In this document: one piece after another, positions 8,394 to 18,800 of the stretch | How positions within the stretch are numbered: position 1 is the stretch's first letter | Layout of the letters: every line of letters starts with the position of its first letter | NCBI RefSeq assembly: GCF_030499575.1 | Contig: NZ_JASTLC010000001.1 | Coordinates: 3,124,001-3,188,000, forward strand | Origin: Streptomyces sp. DG2A-72 | GTDB taxonomy: Bacteria; Actinomycetota; Actinomycetes; Streptomycetales; Streptomycetaceae | DNA length: 64,000 nucleotides | Direction of reading: 5' to 3' | Program-made: the position numbers and the translations under genes | The notes under the pieces: generated by a model | Seen by the model: only the letters and a program-made list of their open reading frames with translations | What the model was told of the DNA's origin: nothing | Database searches by the model: none

Positions 8394-8425
8394 AAGCCCC
8401 GCCAGGGACGCACCTGGCGGGGCTT
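8394..8425. terminator. Hairpin with 13-bp perfect stem
   Basis: AAGCCCCGCCAGG at 8394-8406 pairs perfectly with CCTGGCGGGGCTT at 8413-8425 around a six-base loop. It sits between the plus-strand integrase remnant and the minus-strand immunity gene and can terminate in both directions; there is no long T-run, as is common in Streptomyces. Confidence 0.7.
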
Positions 8426-8508
8426 CAGATTTGCGGTCGCTCGCTCCGATTCGACCCACATCAGACACTCACGACGCGGCCCAATCGAAGTGGGAGGAAC
8501 GCACTCAG

Positions 8509-8766
8509 CTATCCCGTTACCAGCTCACGCATTCGCGCGATCAGATCGCGAGATCCAAGATCTTCCGACAGTCGGACAAGTCCCTCGTAATACTCTTCAC
8601 TAATCGACAACTCGTCCTCGTAAATCCATGAGCACATGGTGTCGAAGGCTAGGGCGAACTCTCCGGCCGCCAGAAGGTCGCGCACATCGACTGCGACCGA
8701 GGGTGCAGTGATGGGAGATTCCTCTAGCAGCTCTTCGATCTTGGCGACGTACTCTACAGCTTCCAC
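8509..8766 (-). CDS. MafI-like immunity protein for the EndoU-tipped RHS toxin
   Basis: An 85-residue acidic protein. TGGAGG lies just before the GTG at 8766, which is only 10 bases after the toxin stop. The pattern AGEFALAFDTMCSWIYEDEL followed by EEYYEGLVRLSEDLGS resembles MafI/EndoU-associated immunity proteins, small helical proteins encoded directly after polymorphic toxins. Position, strand, size and acidic charge all fit immunity. It would act in the cytoplasm by binding and blocking the C-terminal nuclease. The family assignment is from memory of the motif. Confidence 0.75.
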   Translation of the reverse strand: MEAVEYVAKIEELLEESPITAPSVAVDVRDLLAAGEFALAFDTMCSWIYEDELSISEEYYEGLVRLSEDLGSRDLIARMRELVTG

Positions 8767-8776
8767 TGCACCTCCA

Positions 8777-11700
8777 TCAGGGATGATACGGGAAACCGGT
8801 CACAATTCGGTCCGTTGCAGGTTCATAAATGACCCTGATATTCACGCCGTCCACTACTCCTTCAACCTTCCACCGCGACGGATCCCCGTTCCTCGTGTAC
8901 AGGGCTCCAGCTCGGCCTGTCTGTTGCGTCCTAACGCTGTTGGGACTGGTCGCCACATCGACAATGCCGTCAAGGATCTTGTCGGTGTCCCAGCCGCGAG
9001 GAAACACGGTCTTCCCAGGCTGTCCGGGCCACTTATGTCCGCCACCTGTTCTGTCACCGTGAATGATATGGAACTGCTCTTGCCCACCAATAAATTCGCG
9101 GCCGATGCCGGAACAGTTGCTGTTGTGAACAAGAACCGGCGTCTTCCCCGCCAGCACATAGTACGTGTGCAGGTCGTCAACGGTGAGGTTGTAGGTGGTC
9201 GCGCGGTGGGTGTAGGCACGATTGCCCGTGACGGTGACGTAGTCGCCGTCGTCGGTGAGAAGGGTCATGCCAGCGGCGAGGTCACCGGCCTCGATCCAGT
9301 CGTCCTCGGATGGTGACCAGAATGGATGCTCGTGGGTCGCTGTCAGCTCTTCGACGCCGTCTTGCGTGGCGATTGAGAGGGTGTTGAAGTGCTTGTCGTC
9401 CTCGGTAACGATGCGGCGGGTTACCTTGCGTGGGCCGGTCTCGCCCGTTTCAGGGTCGGTGGTCTGGACCTCGTCGCCCACCCCGATATCCTCGATGTCC
9501 TCGGTTGTACCGTCGGCCATGAGTACGTCTGTTCCGGCGAGGAAGCACTTGCAGTTGGTGACCGCCCTCTTCGTTCCCTTTAGGGCGTCCGCGGCGTTGT
9601 CTACCTGATTGGGTATCTTGGCGAGATCGCCGAAGGGAAGGAAACCAACGACCCCCAATGTGACGCCGAGTGTGTCGCCGCTGCTCGCCGAACGCTTCAC
9701 GTCGTGAAGGTCACATGCTGCTCCTGCAATGGGTATCCAACCGCAGAGGGCCAGTCCCACTTCCTGCACAACAGGTGAGATAACCGGTGTTTCTCGGAGC
9801 AGGGCGACGTATGCTCTCACTTCCTCTTGATCTTCTGGGCCGAATTGAAGGGGCGGTGCGAGATTGACACCACAGCACCAGGAGCGATTCGTGCCTGCGA
9901 TGTTGCCGTTGGCCGTGCCCCCGCTGTTTCCGCCTCCGCCTCCGTAGTCGCAGGTGTAGTAGCAGCCACCGGGGCCGGTTCCGCCAGGGGGAATGCCGGG
10001 TGTCGAACTCTGGCCGCCGCCACCGCCGCCAGGGCGGGGTTCGTTGTGGCCCGTTCCGTCGTCGAGCCACAGGCCCGTGGGGTCGCTGAAGGTGGCCGGG
10101 TTGTTTCCGGCGTAGCTGTAGCCGTTGAGGGTTTGGTGGCGGTCGGGGGTGAGGAGTGGGTCGACGCTGATGAACTGGCCCGTTTTCGGGTCGTATTCGC
10201 GGGCGCCGATGTGGGTGAGGCCGGTGGTGGTGTCCTGGGGTTTGCCGAGGAAGCCCTTGTCGTCCGGCCACGGGCCGAAGAGCGTGGTGCCTCGGGGAGC
10301 GCCGAATGGTGTGGTGTAGCGCTTGGTGATGGCCCAGGTCGTCGCGTCGAGGGCGACGCTTGCCGTGCCGTGGGGGTCGGCGGCCAGGAAGGAGAGTTTG
10401 GTGGTACTGGTGCCGGCTGTGGCCGTGCGGACGGCGATCGTCTGGCCGCCTGCTGAGTAGTACCGAGTGCCGGTCAGGGTTTTCGTGCTGCCCTTGACCG
10501 TCAGGCGCACTTCGGTGTCGCCGAGGTAGAGGACGGTGTCGCCGTCGCCCGTGGCGCGGCGGATCAGGAGATTGCCGTCGGCGTCGTAGATGTAGCCGGT
10601 CTTCTTGGTGCCTTCGGTGAGGCCGGACAGCTTGCCTTCGCTGTTCCAGGCGAGGGTCTGCGTGCCGGTGGGCCCCGGGCGCTTGGTCGTGTTGCCCGTC
10701 TTGTCGTAGGTGTACGTGGCGCTCTTGGCGCCGGTGGTGTGGTCCAGGGGGTGAGGCTGGCCGTTGGGCGTGCCGTAGGCGTAGTCGGTCGTCTGCTTGC
10801 CGGTGGTCAGGTTCTGCGTCTCGGTGTCGCGCTGCCCGGAGGCCGTATAGGCGTACGAGGTCCAGTACGGGGCCGCGCCGCCGAGGTTGGCCGTGGTGCG
10901 GCCGGTGGCGGCGCAGTCGGCGGTCTTGGGGGTCCAGGCTTCGGTCATGCGGCGGTAGCCGTCGTAGGAGAAGCACTGGTTGTCGGCCTGGCCGGTGCCA
11001 CCGAGGGTGCTGGCGTCCTTGATCGAGGTGACGTTGCCCGCGTCGTCCTGGGTGAAGGTGAGGTCCTGTGGCATGTAGCTGTGTGTGTCGTCGGTGATGT
11101 AGGACCGGGTCAGACGGCGGGTGCCTTGCTCGTACCTGTAGTTGAGGTACGCCTTCCTCGCCGAACTGGTGGAGTCCATGCCCAGCGTGAGCTTGGTCAG
11201 GTCGCCGAGTTCGGAGTAGGCGGCGCCCAGGAGGTAACCGTTCTTGCCGTGGAGCGTTTTCGGGTTGCCGAAGTTGTCGTAGGCGGGCGTGATGCCTTCC
11301 GAGGGCAGGCCCGCGACCGCCGGGACGCCGACGCCTGACGGCAGGTTGGCCGCGTTGTACGAGGCGTCGAACTTCAGCGTCGGCGGGACGTGCTTATCCG
11401 CCACGAGAGGTTCGGTGGCCGGAAGGGTCAGCTCGCTGGCTGTGGCGTTGTAGAGGCCGTCGAACTTCGTGATCCTCTTGACGTACGGCTGTCCATCGAC
11501 GTAGCGGGTGGACGTGTCCTGCTGGCCCTTCGCGACCTCGTCGTAGTCCCAGTGGGCGAGCTTGTTGGCGGCCGTCTTGTCGGTCTGCCACTGGTCGGTC
11601 TTGCGCCCGAGCACGTCGTACTCGTAGATCAGCTTGTTGTTCTCCGCGTCCAGCGTCCACTCGACCTGGTCGAGGTTGTTGTAGTGGGTGCTGGTCGTGC

Positions 11701-14700
11701 CCGAGTCGGGGTCGGTGGCGCTGGTCTTGCGGCCGAAGAGGTCGTAGGCGTAGGACCAGACACTGTTGTCGTGGGCGGTGAGGGTCTTCTGCTGTCCGGC
11801 GGGCGTGTAGGTGTAGCGGGTGTGGTTGTAGGAGCCGGTGCCGTTGGGCTCGGCGTATTCGCGGGTTTCGGTCGTCTGACCCAGGGCGTTGGTCAGGGTG
11901 GCGGTGGCCTGGCCGCCTGCGGGAGCCGTCTGGATGACACGGTCACCCTGGTACTTGGTGGTCGTGGTCCAGCGCTTCACTCCCTTCACCTTTGTCTCGC
12001 TGGTAACAGGGCGGGCGGCACCGTCGTAGGCGGTGTCCACCTGTAGGGGAGCCTCGGCGCCCTCGACCGTGGCCGGGTTGTCCCCGGACGGAGCGTTGTT
12101 GGCGTCCCAGATGTCCGACAGGGTCGAGCTGACCAGGCCGCGGCGGTCGTACTGGGTCAGGCTGACGATGCGGCCGCCGGACGGTGAGGCGGACTGCGTT
12201 TCGCGGGCGCGCAGCAGCGAGTCGTAGATGGTGTACGTGGTGGTGTATCCCGACGCGGTCGGCGTGAGAGTGCTGGTCGAAACCCAGGACGGCGTGTCCT
12301 TCGACAAGTGGTACTCGTACTTGAAGTTCGGTGTGGCTCCGGCCAGGCGCAGGCGGTTGGGCAGCCAGACCTGGGTGACGCGTCCGAGGCTGTCGTACGT
12401 GGTCTCGGTGGCCTTCGAGTTGGGGTCGGTGACCTTGGTTGTCGCGCCTGTCGCGAAGTCGACGACGCTCTTGGTGGTGTAGTCCTTCGCGTCGTACAGC
12501 GTTGTGGCGGTCAGCGGGCCAGTGGTTTCCGGGGTGTACGCGGTCCTGCTGGTCTGCGCGTCGTTGGTGTCTTTGACGACCAGGGGTCTGCCCAGAGTGT
12601 CGAACGTCGTAGTGCTGACCTTCTGCCAAGTCGGCTGATCGTTCGCGTCGTAACCGCTCGCGCGGCCAGTCCACTTCGGCTCACCCCGCGTGGGTGACTG
12701 GCTTGAAGTCCAAGCCGTCGTCGCGTCGTAGGTGACAGCGGTGTCGGAGATGACGTCACCTACGGATGCGGAGTTGGCAGGCAGGTTGAGTGCGCTGTCT
12801 GCCGTGGCGCAGGGGTCGGCCGTGGTGCGCGTGCGGGAGACCAGTGACGTCAGGCCCGCGGACGCATTGCGGGCGTACCAGGTGCGGGTGCAGGTCTCGT
12901 CATCGGAGACGGCGTCGTCGCCCTTGTCCTCCACGGTCTGCGCCATGCCGTACTCGTCGTACGTCGTGACGGTCGTCCTCGTGCGGTCGACTGGAGTGCT
13001 GCCGCTGGTGATGCGGGTACGGGTGTGGGAGGCACCGGTGCGGACGTAGTACGCCTCGGTGTCGGCGTACGACTTGTGCTGAGTGGCAGTCCTGCGCGAC
13101 CAAGGGTCATTGATCGTGCCGGTGACTTCGTCGGCCCCGTTGTAGGTGACCGTCTCCCGGGTGAAGCCCGCGTACTGGTCGGCATCGGTGATGGCCGCGG
13201 CCTTGATGCCGGGGATCTCGGCGCTTCTGCGGGCGTCCGGGTCGAGCGTCTTGCCGTCGGATTTCAGCAGGCGGTCGCCGTTCATGCCCCGCATGTAGAC
13301 GGTGACGGTCTTGCTGCGTGGACCGGCGGCGGGACCGGTGAGGTGGGTGACCTTCGCGAAGCCGCGCCAGATGGACCAGGTGCGCTCCTTCTCGGGGGTC
13401 ATGGGGTCGTCGTTGTAGTGCCAAGCCCCGCTGTTGGAGGGGTATTCATAGGTGTCGGCGATGGTGCCGGAGGCTCCGGACTCGTCGGTGGTGTTGACGG
13501 CGATCACGGGGTACTTCTGGAACCAGTCCAGAATGGGATCGACGTCTCCCCCGTTCGGCCTCCAGAAGACGGGGTAGCAGGTGCTCTTGTTCTGGTCAGG
13601 GCGGGGCCTTGCCTGGCCGGCGACGCAGCCCGCCTCGGCGTAGGTGACGGCGGTCTTGGCTCCTGTCTCCGTCACGATGCCGGTCAGGCGCGGCTTGGCG
13701 AGGGGCAGGATGTCGTCTGATTCGCCATCGACGCGGTTGGTGAGGAATTCGCTGGTGAAGGTGATCGGCTTGGTCGACAGCGGCGTACCGTGCTCACCGG
13801 TGTGCTCGATGGACTGGAGCCACAGGGACTGGTCGCTGGAATCGCCGACTTCACCGGGGTCCTTGTAAACCTGCGTGAGCTTCCAGGAGTCGACGGCCTC
13901 GAAGTCGGCGCTGGGCGTCCGGGCCGCGTTCCACGCGTACGTGGTGATGCCGGTCAGGCGCTTGCGGGTGAAGAAGGTGGGACCGACGTTGCCCGTGCAC
14001 TTGTCGCCGTCCTTGCAGATGGCGTCGAAGGGCACGTTGGGCCAGTGCGGACTGGTGGATGATGTCAGGGAGTCGCAGCCGCCGTCGGTACGGGTGCACC
14101 GCTCGCTGTAGGTGAAGGTGACCTTGTGGGACGCGGCGGGGGCGCCGGTGAACAGGGCGCCGGCACGCTGACCGTAGAGGATCTTGGAGAGGTATCCGCC
14201 CCGGGTGTAGTGGGAGGCGGCTGTGCTCGCGCCGTTCTTGGGGTAGTAGTTGGACTCCTTGGTGTACCAGTACGACATGGCGTTGCCGTGCGTGTCCTCG
14301 ACGTAGTCGAGGTTCCACCGCCATGCCTGCACCACGGAACGGCTCGCGAACGAGGTACCCAGGCTGTAGCCGGGTTCCCCGGCATCGTCACCGAACACCG
14401 CCGCCGTCCACGTGGAGTTGGTGCGCTCGGTGTCGGCGCCCGGAAGCTTGTTCAGGCCGAACACGTAGCGGGTGCCGTCCCCCGTGGTGACCGTCCAGTG
14501 CTCGCCGGTGTTGTCACCGTTGTCCGCCCCGGTCGACAGGGTCACCGTCGAGGCATCGTCGTCCTTGAGCCGCCACTTGCCCGTGGTGTCGTCCTTGACC
14601 AGTTCGGTGGCCTTGCCATTGAGGACGAGAGAGGCGTTGTCGTACTTCCAGCACAGGTCGTACTTGTCGTCCTGACCGTCGTCGTCGCAGGAGCCGTACT

Positions 14701-15712
14701 TGCGCTCGATGTAGGACGAGGTCAGGTCGAAGCCCTCGCCGATCTGGCTGCCCTGGTTGTTCGTGTTCGCGGTGCGGCCGTCGACGCTGCCTGAGTCGTA
14801 GGAGATGGCCAGATTGGGGGCGGGGCCCGCGGCGGCCGGCGGGGTCTTGAGGGGGTAGTTCCAGGTGAAGGTGCCCGAGGAGCCGCCCGCCTGCCAGGTG
14901 GAGGAGGCCGACAGGGGGGTGGCCTTGTAGTCGCCGCCGCCGGACTTGGTGCCCGCTGCGAGGGCGAGCACCATGGTCTGGCCGTCGGCTGCCGCAGAGC
15001 TGAAGGCGAGGTGGGTGCGGAGCCTCTCTCCACTGCGGTCATTGGTGTACGTCAACGGTGTCGCGTCGCGGCACGACGCTTGACCAGGCCGGGTCAGGGC
15101 GCAACCCGGCAGGCGCAGAACCTGCAGACGACCGGCCCAGTCACCGCCGTAAGCACCGGCGAACGCGGAGTAGTCGATGGAGAGATCGGCCGTCCCGCCG
15201 CTGCGCGGTGCCGTGACGGTCAGTGCGACGCCCTTGATGCCGAGCGCCCGCGTCTGCTTCTGGCTCAGCACCGTCACCTTGACGGACTGCGCCGCCTTCT
15301 TGGCCCGGCCCGATTTGACGGTGGGGGCGGTCAAGGACAGGGGCAGCGAGCCCGCGCGGGCGCTGGTCGTTCCGGTGGCGGGGGCGGTGAGGGTGGTGGT
15401 CCCGGGTGTTGGCCATTTCGCCTTTGCGGCCTGGTCGCGCAGTGCGCGGTCTGCTGCCTTCTTGCCGGCGGCTTCCTGACGGGCAATCAGACGAGAGGTC
15501 GCCGTCTTCTTCGGCTTCAGCGGGACGGTCTCGGTCGAGACCTGTTCCGGACCATCGGGACTGCCCAACGGCTGCGGCTCTTGAGCCACCGCAGCCAACG
15601 GGCTGAGCAGACCGGGCAGGAGGGCGAAAGCAACGGTGACGGCGATCCTGCCGCGTCGGCGGGTTCGGGCCTTGGTGGGGGTAGTACGGCGGAACGGCGG
15701 CATGGGTCTCAT
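8777..15712 (-). CDS. Secreted RHS-repeat polymorphic toxin with HINT and EndoU-like nuclease tip
   Basis: A 2,311-residue protein. The start is ATG at 15712 with GGAG seven bases upstream. It has a Sec signal peptide (IAVTVAFALLPGLLSPLAAVAQ), long YD/RHS repeats (for example YEYDVLGRKT), and an RHS core end at about residue 1875 (YSYAGNNPATFSDPTGLW). Then come a glycine-rich linker, a hydrophobic pretoxin segment (GWIPIAGAACDLHDV), and a HINT autoprotease-like domain of about 150 residues (CFLAGTDVLMADGT to YYVLAGKTPVLVHN). The last 110 residues are an EndoU-like RNase: HIIHGDRTGGGHKWPGQPGK, FPRGWDTDKI and terminal RIVTGFPYHP. The RHS shell is expected to encapsulate the tip and HINT to release it. 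The immunity gene follows immediately. No secretion-system genes other than the signal peptide are seen. Confidence 0.88.
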   Translation of the reverse strand: MRPMPPFRRTTPTKARTRRRGRIAVTVAFALLPGLLSPLAAVAQEPQPLGSPDGPEQVSTETVPLKPKKTATSRLIARQEAAGKKAADRALRDQAAKAKWPTPGTTTLTAPATGTTSARAGSLPLSLTAPTVKSGRAKKAAQSVKVTVLSQKQTRALGIKGVALTVTAPRSGGTADLSIDYSAFAGAYGGDWAGRLQVLRLPGCALTRPGQASCRDATPLTYTNDRSGERLRTHLAFSSAAADGQTMVLALAAGTKSGGGDYKATPLSASSTWQAGGSSGTFTWNYPLKTPPAAAGPAPNLAISYDSGSVDGRTANTNNQGSQIGEGFDLTSSYIERKYGSCDDDGQDDKYDLCWKYDNASLVLNGKATELVKDDTTGKWRLKDDDASTVTLSTGADNGDNTGEHWTVTTGDGTRYVFGLNKLPGADTERTNSTWTAAVFGDDAGEPGYSLGTSFASRSVVQAWRWNLDYVEDTHGNAMSYWYTKESNYYPKNGASTAASHYTRGGYLSKILYGQRAGALFTGAPAASHKVTFTYSERCTRTDGGCDSLTSSTSPHWPNVPFDAICKDGDKCTGNVGPTFFTRKRLTGITTYAWNAARTPSADFEAVDSWKLTQVYKDPGEVGDSSDQSLWLQSIEHTGEHGTPLSTKPITFTSEFLTNRVDGESDDILPLAKPRLTGIVTETGAKTAVTYAEAGCVAGQARPRPDQNKSTCYPVFWRPNGGDVDPILDWFQKYPVIAVNTTDESGASGTIADTYEYPSNSGAWHYNDDPMTPEKERTWSIWRGFAKVTHLTGPAAGPRSKTVTVYMRGMNGDRLLKSDGKTLDPDARRSAEIPGIKAAAITDADQYAGFTRETVTYNGADEVTGTINDPWSRRTATQHKSYADTEAYYVRTGASHTRTRITSGSTPVDRTRTTVTTYDEYGMAQTVEDKGDDAVSDDETCTRTWYARNASAGLTSLVSRTRTTADPCATADSALNLPANSASVGDVISDTAVTYDATTAWTSSQSPTRGEPKWTGRASGYDANDQPTWQKVSTTTFDTLGRPLVVKDTNDAQTSRTAYTPETTGPLTATTLYDAKDYTTKSVVDFATGATTKVTDPNSKATETTYDSLGRVTQVWLPNRLRLAGATPNFKYEYHLSKDTPSWVSTSTLTPTASGYTTTYTIYDSLLRARETQSASPSGGRIVSLTQYDRRGLVSSTLSDIWDANNAPSGDNPATVEGAEAPLQVDTAYDGAARPVTSETKVKGVKRWTTTTKYQGDRVIQTAPAGGQATATLTNALGQTTETREYAEPNGTGSYNHTRYTYTPAGQQKTLTAHDNSVWSYAYDLFGRKTSATDPDSGTTSTHYNNLDQVEWTLDAENNKLIYEYDVLGRKTDQWQTDKTAANKLAHWDYDEVAKGQQDTSTRYVDGQPYVKRITKFDGLYNATASELTLPATEPLVADKHVPPTLKFDASYNAANLPSGVGVPAVAGLPSEGITPAYDNFGNPKTLHGKNGYLLGAAYSELGDLTKLTLGMDSTSSARKAYLNYRYEQGTRRLTRSYITDDTHSYMPQDLTFTQDDAGNVTSIKDASTLGGTGQADNQCFSYDGYRRMTEAWTPKTADCAATGRTTANLGGAAPYWTSYAYTASGQRDTETQNLTTGKQTTDYAYGTPNGQPHPLDHTTGAKSATYTYDKTGNTTKRPGPTGTQTLAWNSEGKLSGLTEGTKKTGYIYDADGNLLIRRATGDGDTVLYLGDTEVRLTVKGSTKTLTGTRYYSAGGQTIAVRTATAGTSTTKLSFLAADPHGTASVALDATTWAITKRYTTPFGAPRGTTLFGPWPDDKGFLGKPQDTTTGLTHIGAREYDPKTGQFISVDPLLTPDRHQTLNGYSYAGNNPATFSDPTGLWLDDGTGHNEPRPGGGGGGQSSTPGIPPGGTGPGGCYYTCDYGGGGGNSGGTANGNIAGTNRSWCCGVNLAPPLQFGPEDQEEVRAYVALLRETPVISPVVQEVGLALCGWIPIAGAACDLHDVKRSASSGDTLGVTLGVVGFLPFGDLAKIPNQVDNAADALKGTKRAVTNCKCFLAGTDVLMADGTTEDIEDIGVGDEVQTTDPETGETGPRKVTRRIVTEDDKHFNTLSIATQDGVEELTATHEHPFWSPSEDDWIEAGDLAAGMTLLTDDGDYVTVTGNRAYTHRATTYNLTVDDLHTYYVLAGKTPVLVHNSNCSGIGREFIGGQEQFHIIHGDRTGGGHKWPGQPGKTVFPRGWDTDKILDGIVDVATSPNSVRTQQTGRAGALYTRNGDPSRWKVEGVVDGVNIRVIYEPATDRIVTGFPYHP

Positions 15713-15824
15713 GTCCAAGCTCCATCAAGAGCCCCCTGCGGGGCAGGAAGTGGGAGGACGCGCTCGTACATGACCGACGTGGTCAGGAGTGCGGCCGGGC
15801 GGACTGCTGAACGTTCAGATGCGG

Positions 15825-15860
15825 CCAGCGGGCGAGGAGCCTGAGGCTCTCGCCCGCTGG
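15825..15860 (-). terminator. Strong hairpin between LamG gene and RHS gene
   Basis: CCAGCGGGCGAG at 15825-15836 pairs with CTCGCCCGCTGG at 15849-15860, and the pairing extends inward (GAGCC/GGCTC) with one bulged base. It lies seven bases beyond the LamG gene stop on the minus strand, so it should end or attenuate LamG transcription before the RHS gene. The RHS gene then needs its own promoter within about 15713-15824 or depends on read-through. Confidence 0.65.
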
Positions 15861-15866
15861 GTTGGA

Positions 15867-18800
15867 TCAGTCGGATGAGATGACTCGCGAGCGAACCTCG
15901 TCCCGGGTCATGGCCCCGGTCCAGATCCGCAGGCGGCTCAGCTGCCCCGCGAAGAGACTGCTGGCGGAAGTCCCGCCCATGGCCAGGCGTCCGGTGCCCT
16001 GTTGGGGCGTGGTAGCTGCGTTGTTGTCACCGTCGTCGACTGGTGTGGCTCCGACGTACAGGTGCATGCGGCCGCCCTGGTCCTGAGCGTCGTACACGCC
16101 GGTCAGCGTCACCGGGGAGCTGGTATCGGCATGTTCCGACAGGTTCGTCACATCAGCCGTGGCCACGGTCGTGCCGGACGATGTGGTGCGTAGAAACTTC
16201 CACACGTAGGCGCCCTGACCGAGCTTCTTCACCACGAGGGCCCAAGAGGCTCCCCCACTTCCGGCCTGGCCTGCGATCTGGGCCTGATAACCATTGGGTT
16301 TGGTGTCGAGCACAGCCGGATCAATCTGTGCCTGGGCAGAGACGGTGAAGGAGCCCGTCTCATCAATCGCCGGCCCGGTCATGGACGCATGGCCGCCCTT
16401 CCCGTCCAGTACCAGCGTGCTGGAATCCTCGTCCAGAATCGCCCCGGACGACAGCGTCATGGCGCCTATCGGATATGGCGAGGACTCACTGACCGCGGCT
16501 CCCGACGAGTTCTCCGCATTCCAGTCGGCCACGAGCTCAACAGTCGGCGCATCGTTTTCGCTCGCCTTGGCCTCCTTGGCGACCTCGTCGGCGGACAACG
16601 CGCTCTGCCAGACGGCTACCTCGTCGATGCGGCCACGGAAGTACTGCCCCGCAGTGCCACGAACGATCGAGCGGCCAACCTGTAGGCCCTGTCCTGCCTC
16701 CCAGGGCTTGTAACTGGGTGCGACGGCAAGCAATTTGACCGGCTCACCCTGAGCACGACCGTTGACGAACAACTGGATCGTGTCGTTCTGCGGGGTCCTC
16801 TTGCCGCTCGCGTCCGTTGCGGCGGTGTAGACACCCGCCACATGGGTCCAGACCCGCAGCGGTGGATCGGTAGCAGCGCCGACGGACCTCACGAAGACCG
16901 GCGTGGCCGAGTCCGTGGCCGTGTAGTGGAAGACGTACGACCGCGAGGACGACGAGTAGTACAACGCGAACGCCTGCGCCTGCGTGCCTGGGGCTGCCAG
17001 GACCATCCGGCTCGATGAGGCATCCGTGAGATAGGTCCACGCCGAAACCGTGAATGAATGTGCGGTGTTCACCACTGGCGCGGACGCGGCGGCATACGCC
17101 TGTTGCAGGTCGGGATCGGTGCTGTCCAACCACAGCGAAGTGTCTTCGTCGCCTCGCCGGGCCATCGTGGAGAACCCTGCACCGTCGCGCAGCGTCAAGT
17201 TGTGGGTTGCCGCGGACGGGTCGTGCTGCGGATCCTCGGCCGAGCTGTCCTTGGCCGTGGTCACCCCGGAACCGGGAGCGCCGTCGTCGAAGCGCCAGCG
17301 GCCGATCGGGCCCGGCGGCAGGCTTACTTGGAAGTCGAACGTCTCCGGCGTTCCGGTGCGCTCCCGGACGTCCATGGGCCACACCTTCAGATGGTGTGTG
17401 CCGCCCATGGTCGGGGTGACGGTGGTGACTTCGGCCGTGCCATTGGCCTTCGCTGTGGTCGTACGTGCGGCTCCGACCTGGCCATTCGGGCCGGTCAGCG
17501 TCCACCGGTACTTGCTGATGTCCTCATCCGCGGCATTGGGCTTGAACACGAAACTGCCTGCAACCCCCGGCCCGCCCTTTGCATTACAGGCATCCGTCAC
17601 GCACTCGACGTAAGGCGAGCCCTTCACGGGATCCTTCGGCTCGATCGTCGGGGCCTTGGGAGCGGTGGAGTCGATGACGAAGTAACACCAAGGCGAGAAC
17701 GACGAGTACAGGTCACCGCTGGCACCGTTGTACGACCAGTGGGACTGAGTGCGGGCGCGGTACCGGTACGTCGTGCCATCCGTACGCTTCGTCGTCTGCT
17801 TGTCCAGCAGTGTGCCGTCCGGCACGTAGCCGGAATCGGGGGCATCGTCGGCCCAGATCTCCTCCCACGCACCGGCCTCAAGGCGCGCAATCCGGTAGTT
17901 GATCTTCAGTTTGCCCTTGCTGTCATTGGCTCTCGGCGAGACCTCCGTCTCCACCCGGGCACGGACCGTGGGCTGGTCCACCGTCACGGCCAGCGGATCA
18001 CTCGCCGGGTGGCAGTAACCACGCGATCCCGCCTTGGCCACACCCGGAATCACGCCGACGTTGATCGGCACACCGGGATCCGGTACGTAGTCCACCGTGA
18101 GCTGGGCATTGTCGTCGAACCGCTTCCAGGCACGTGGTTCACCCTCGTCGCCGGCCCGCAACATCAGCGTGAGCCGGGAGAACTTGCCGTCGGCGAAATC
18201 CCGAACGGTCTTGGTCAGGCCACCGTTGAACTCGACCCAGGCGTCGGGCTGGGCGGGGCTGCAGTTGCCCCCTCGGCCGGCTGACACCTTCCGGGAATCC
18301 ATGAGGGCTCCGATCGCCGGCCCCGGCCATCGCGTGCCCTCGGAGATGTTTCCGGTCCGCTCCAGCTTGACCGTGTAGGGGTTGCAGTTGAACGACCATG
18401 TCTCATATGCGCGGAACGTGGCGTTCAGAACGTGCTTACCTGCCAGAGCGCTGGGGCTGAACTCGAAGTACATGCGGTTCGCGTAGTTGCTCGTGAAGTC
18501 GTCGTCGCACGCGTAGCCGTCCGCGGGCGCACAGCGCCCCACCCCGTAGTCACCCGAGAATTGGTAGAACTTGTCGCCGTCGGATGACAGCACCGTTCGC
18601 TCCGCGCGCGAGAGACCCACCGAGGGGTCGATGTAGACCGGGTACACCGTGCTGTCGCCGCGCAACAGGCTCAGGTCGGGAGTCACGGCGATGCTGTCGT
18701 CGCCGACCTGCACAGGGAGGGTGGCGGTGGCGGCACCAGGGCCCGGCTCCACCGGGGCGCCGTCATCCGCAGCAGCGGCGACGCCCTCCCCCGTGTCGGA

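Noticed and set aside
7952..8508. tRNA gene as integration site near the integrase remnant
   Set aside because: I could not fold a cloverleaf or find a CCA-type 3' end; the hairpin at 8394-8425 is a simple terminator.
8777..9560. Intein in the RHS protein
   Set aside because: The HINT domain ends in VHN followed by the toxin tip, with no resumed host sequence; this is the polymorphic-toxin HINT arrangement, not a splicing intein.
9711..10976. 421-codon frame inside the RHS gene
   Set aside because: Same-strand shadow frame rich in Arg, Pro and His; the RHS frame has clear domains.
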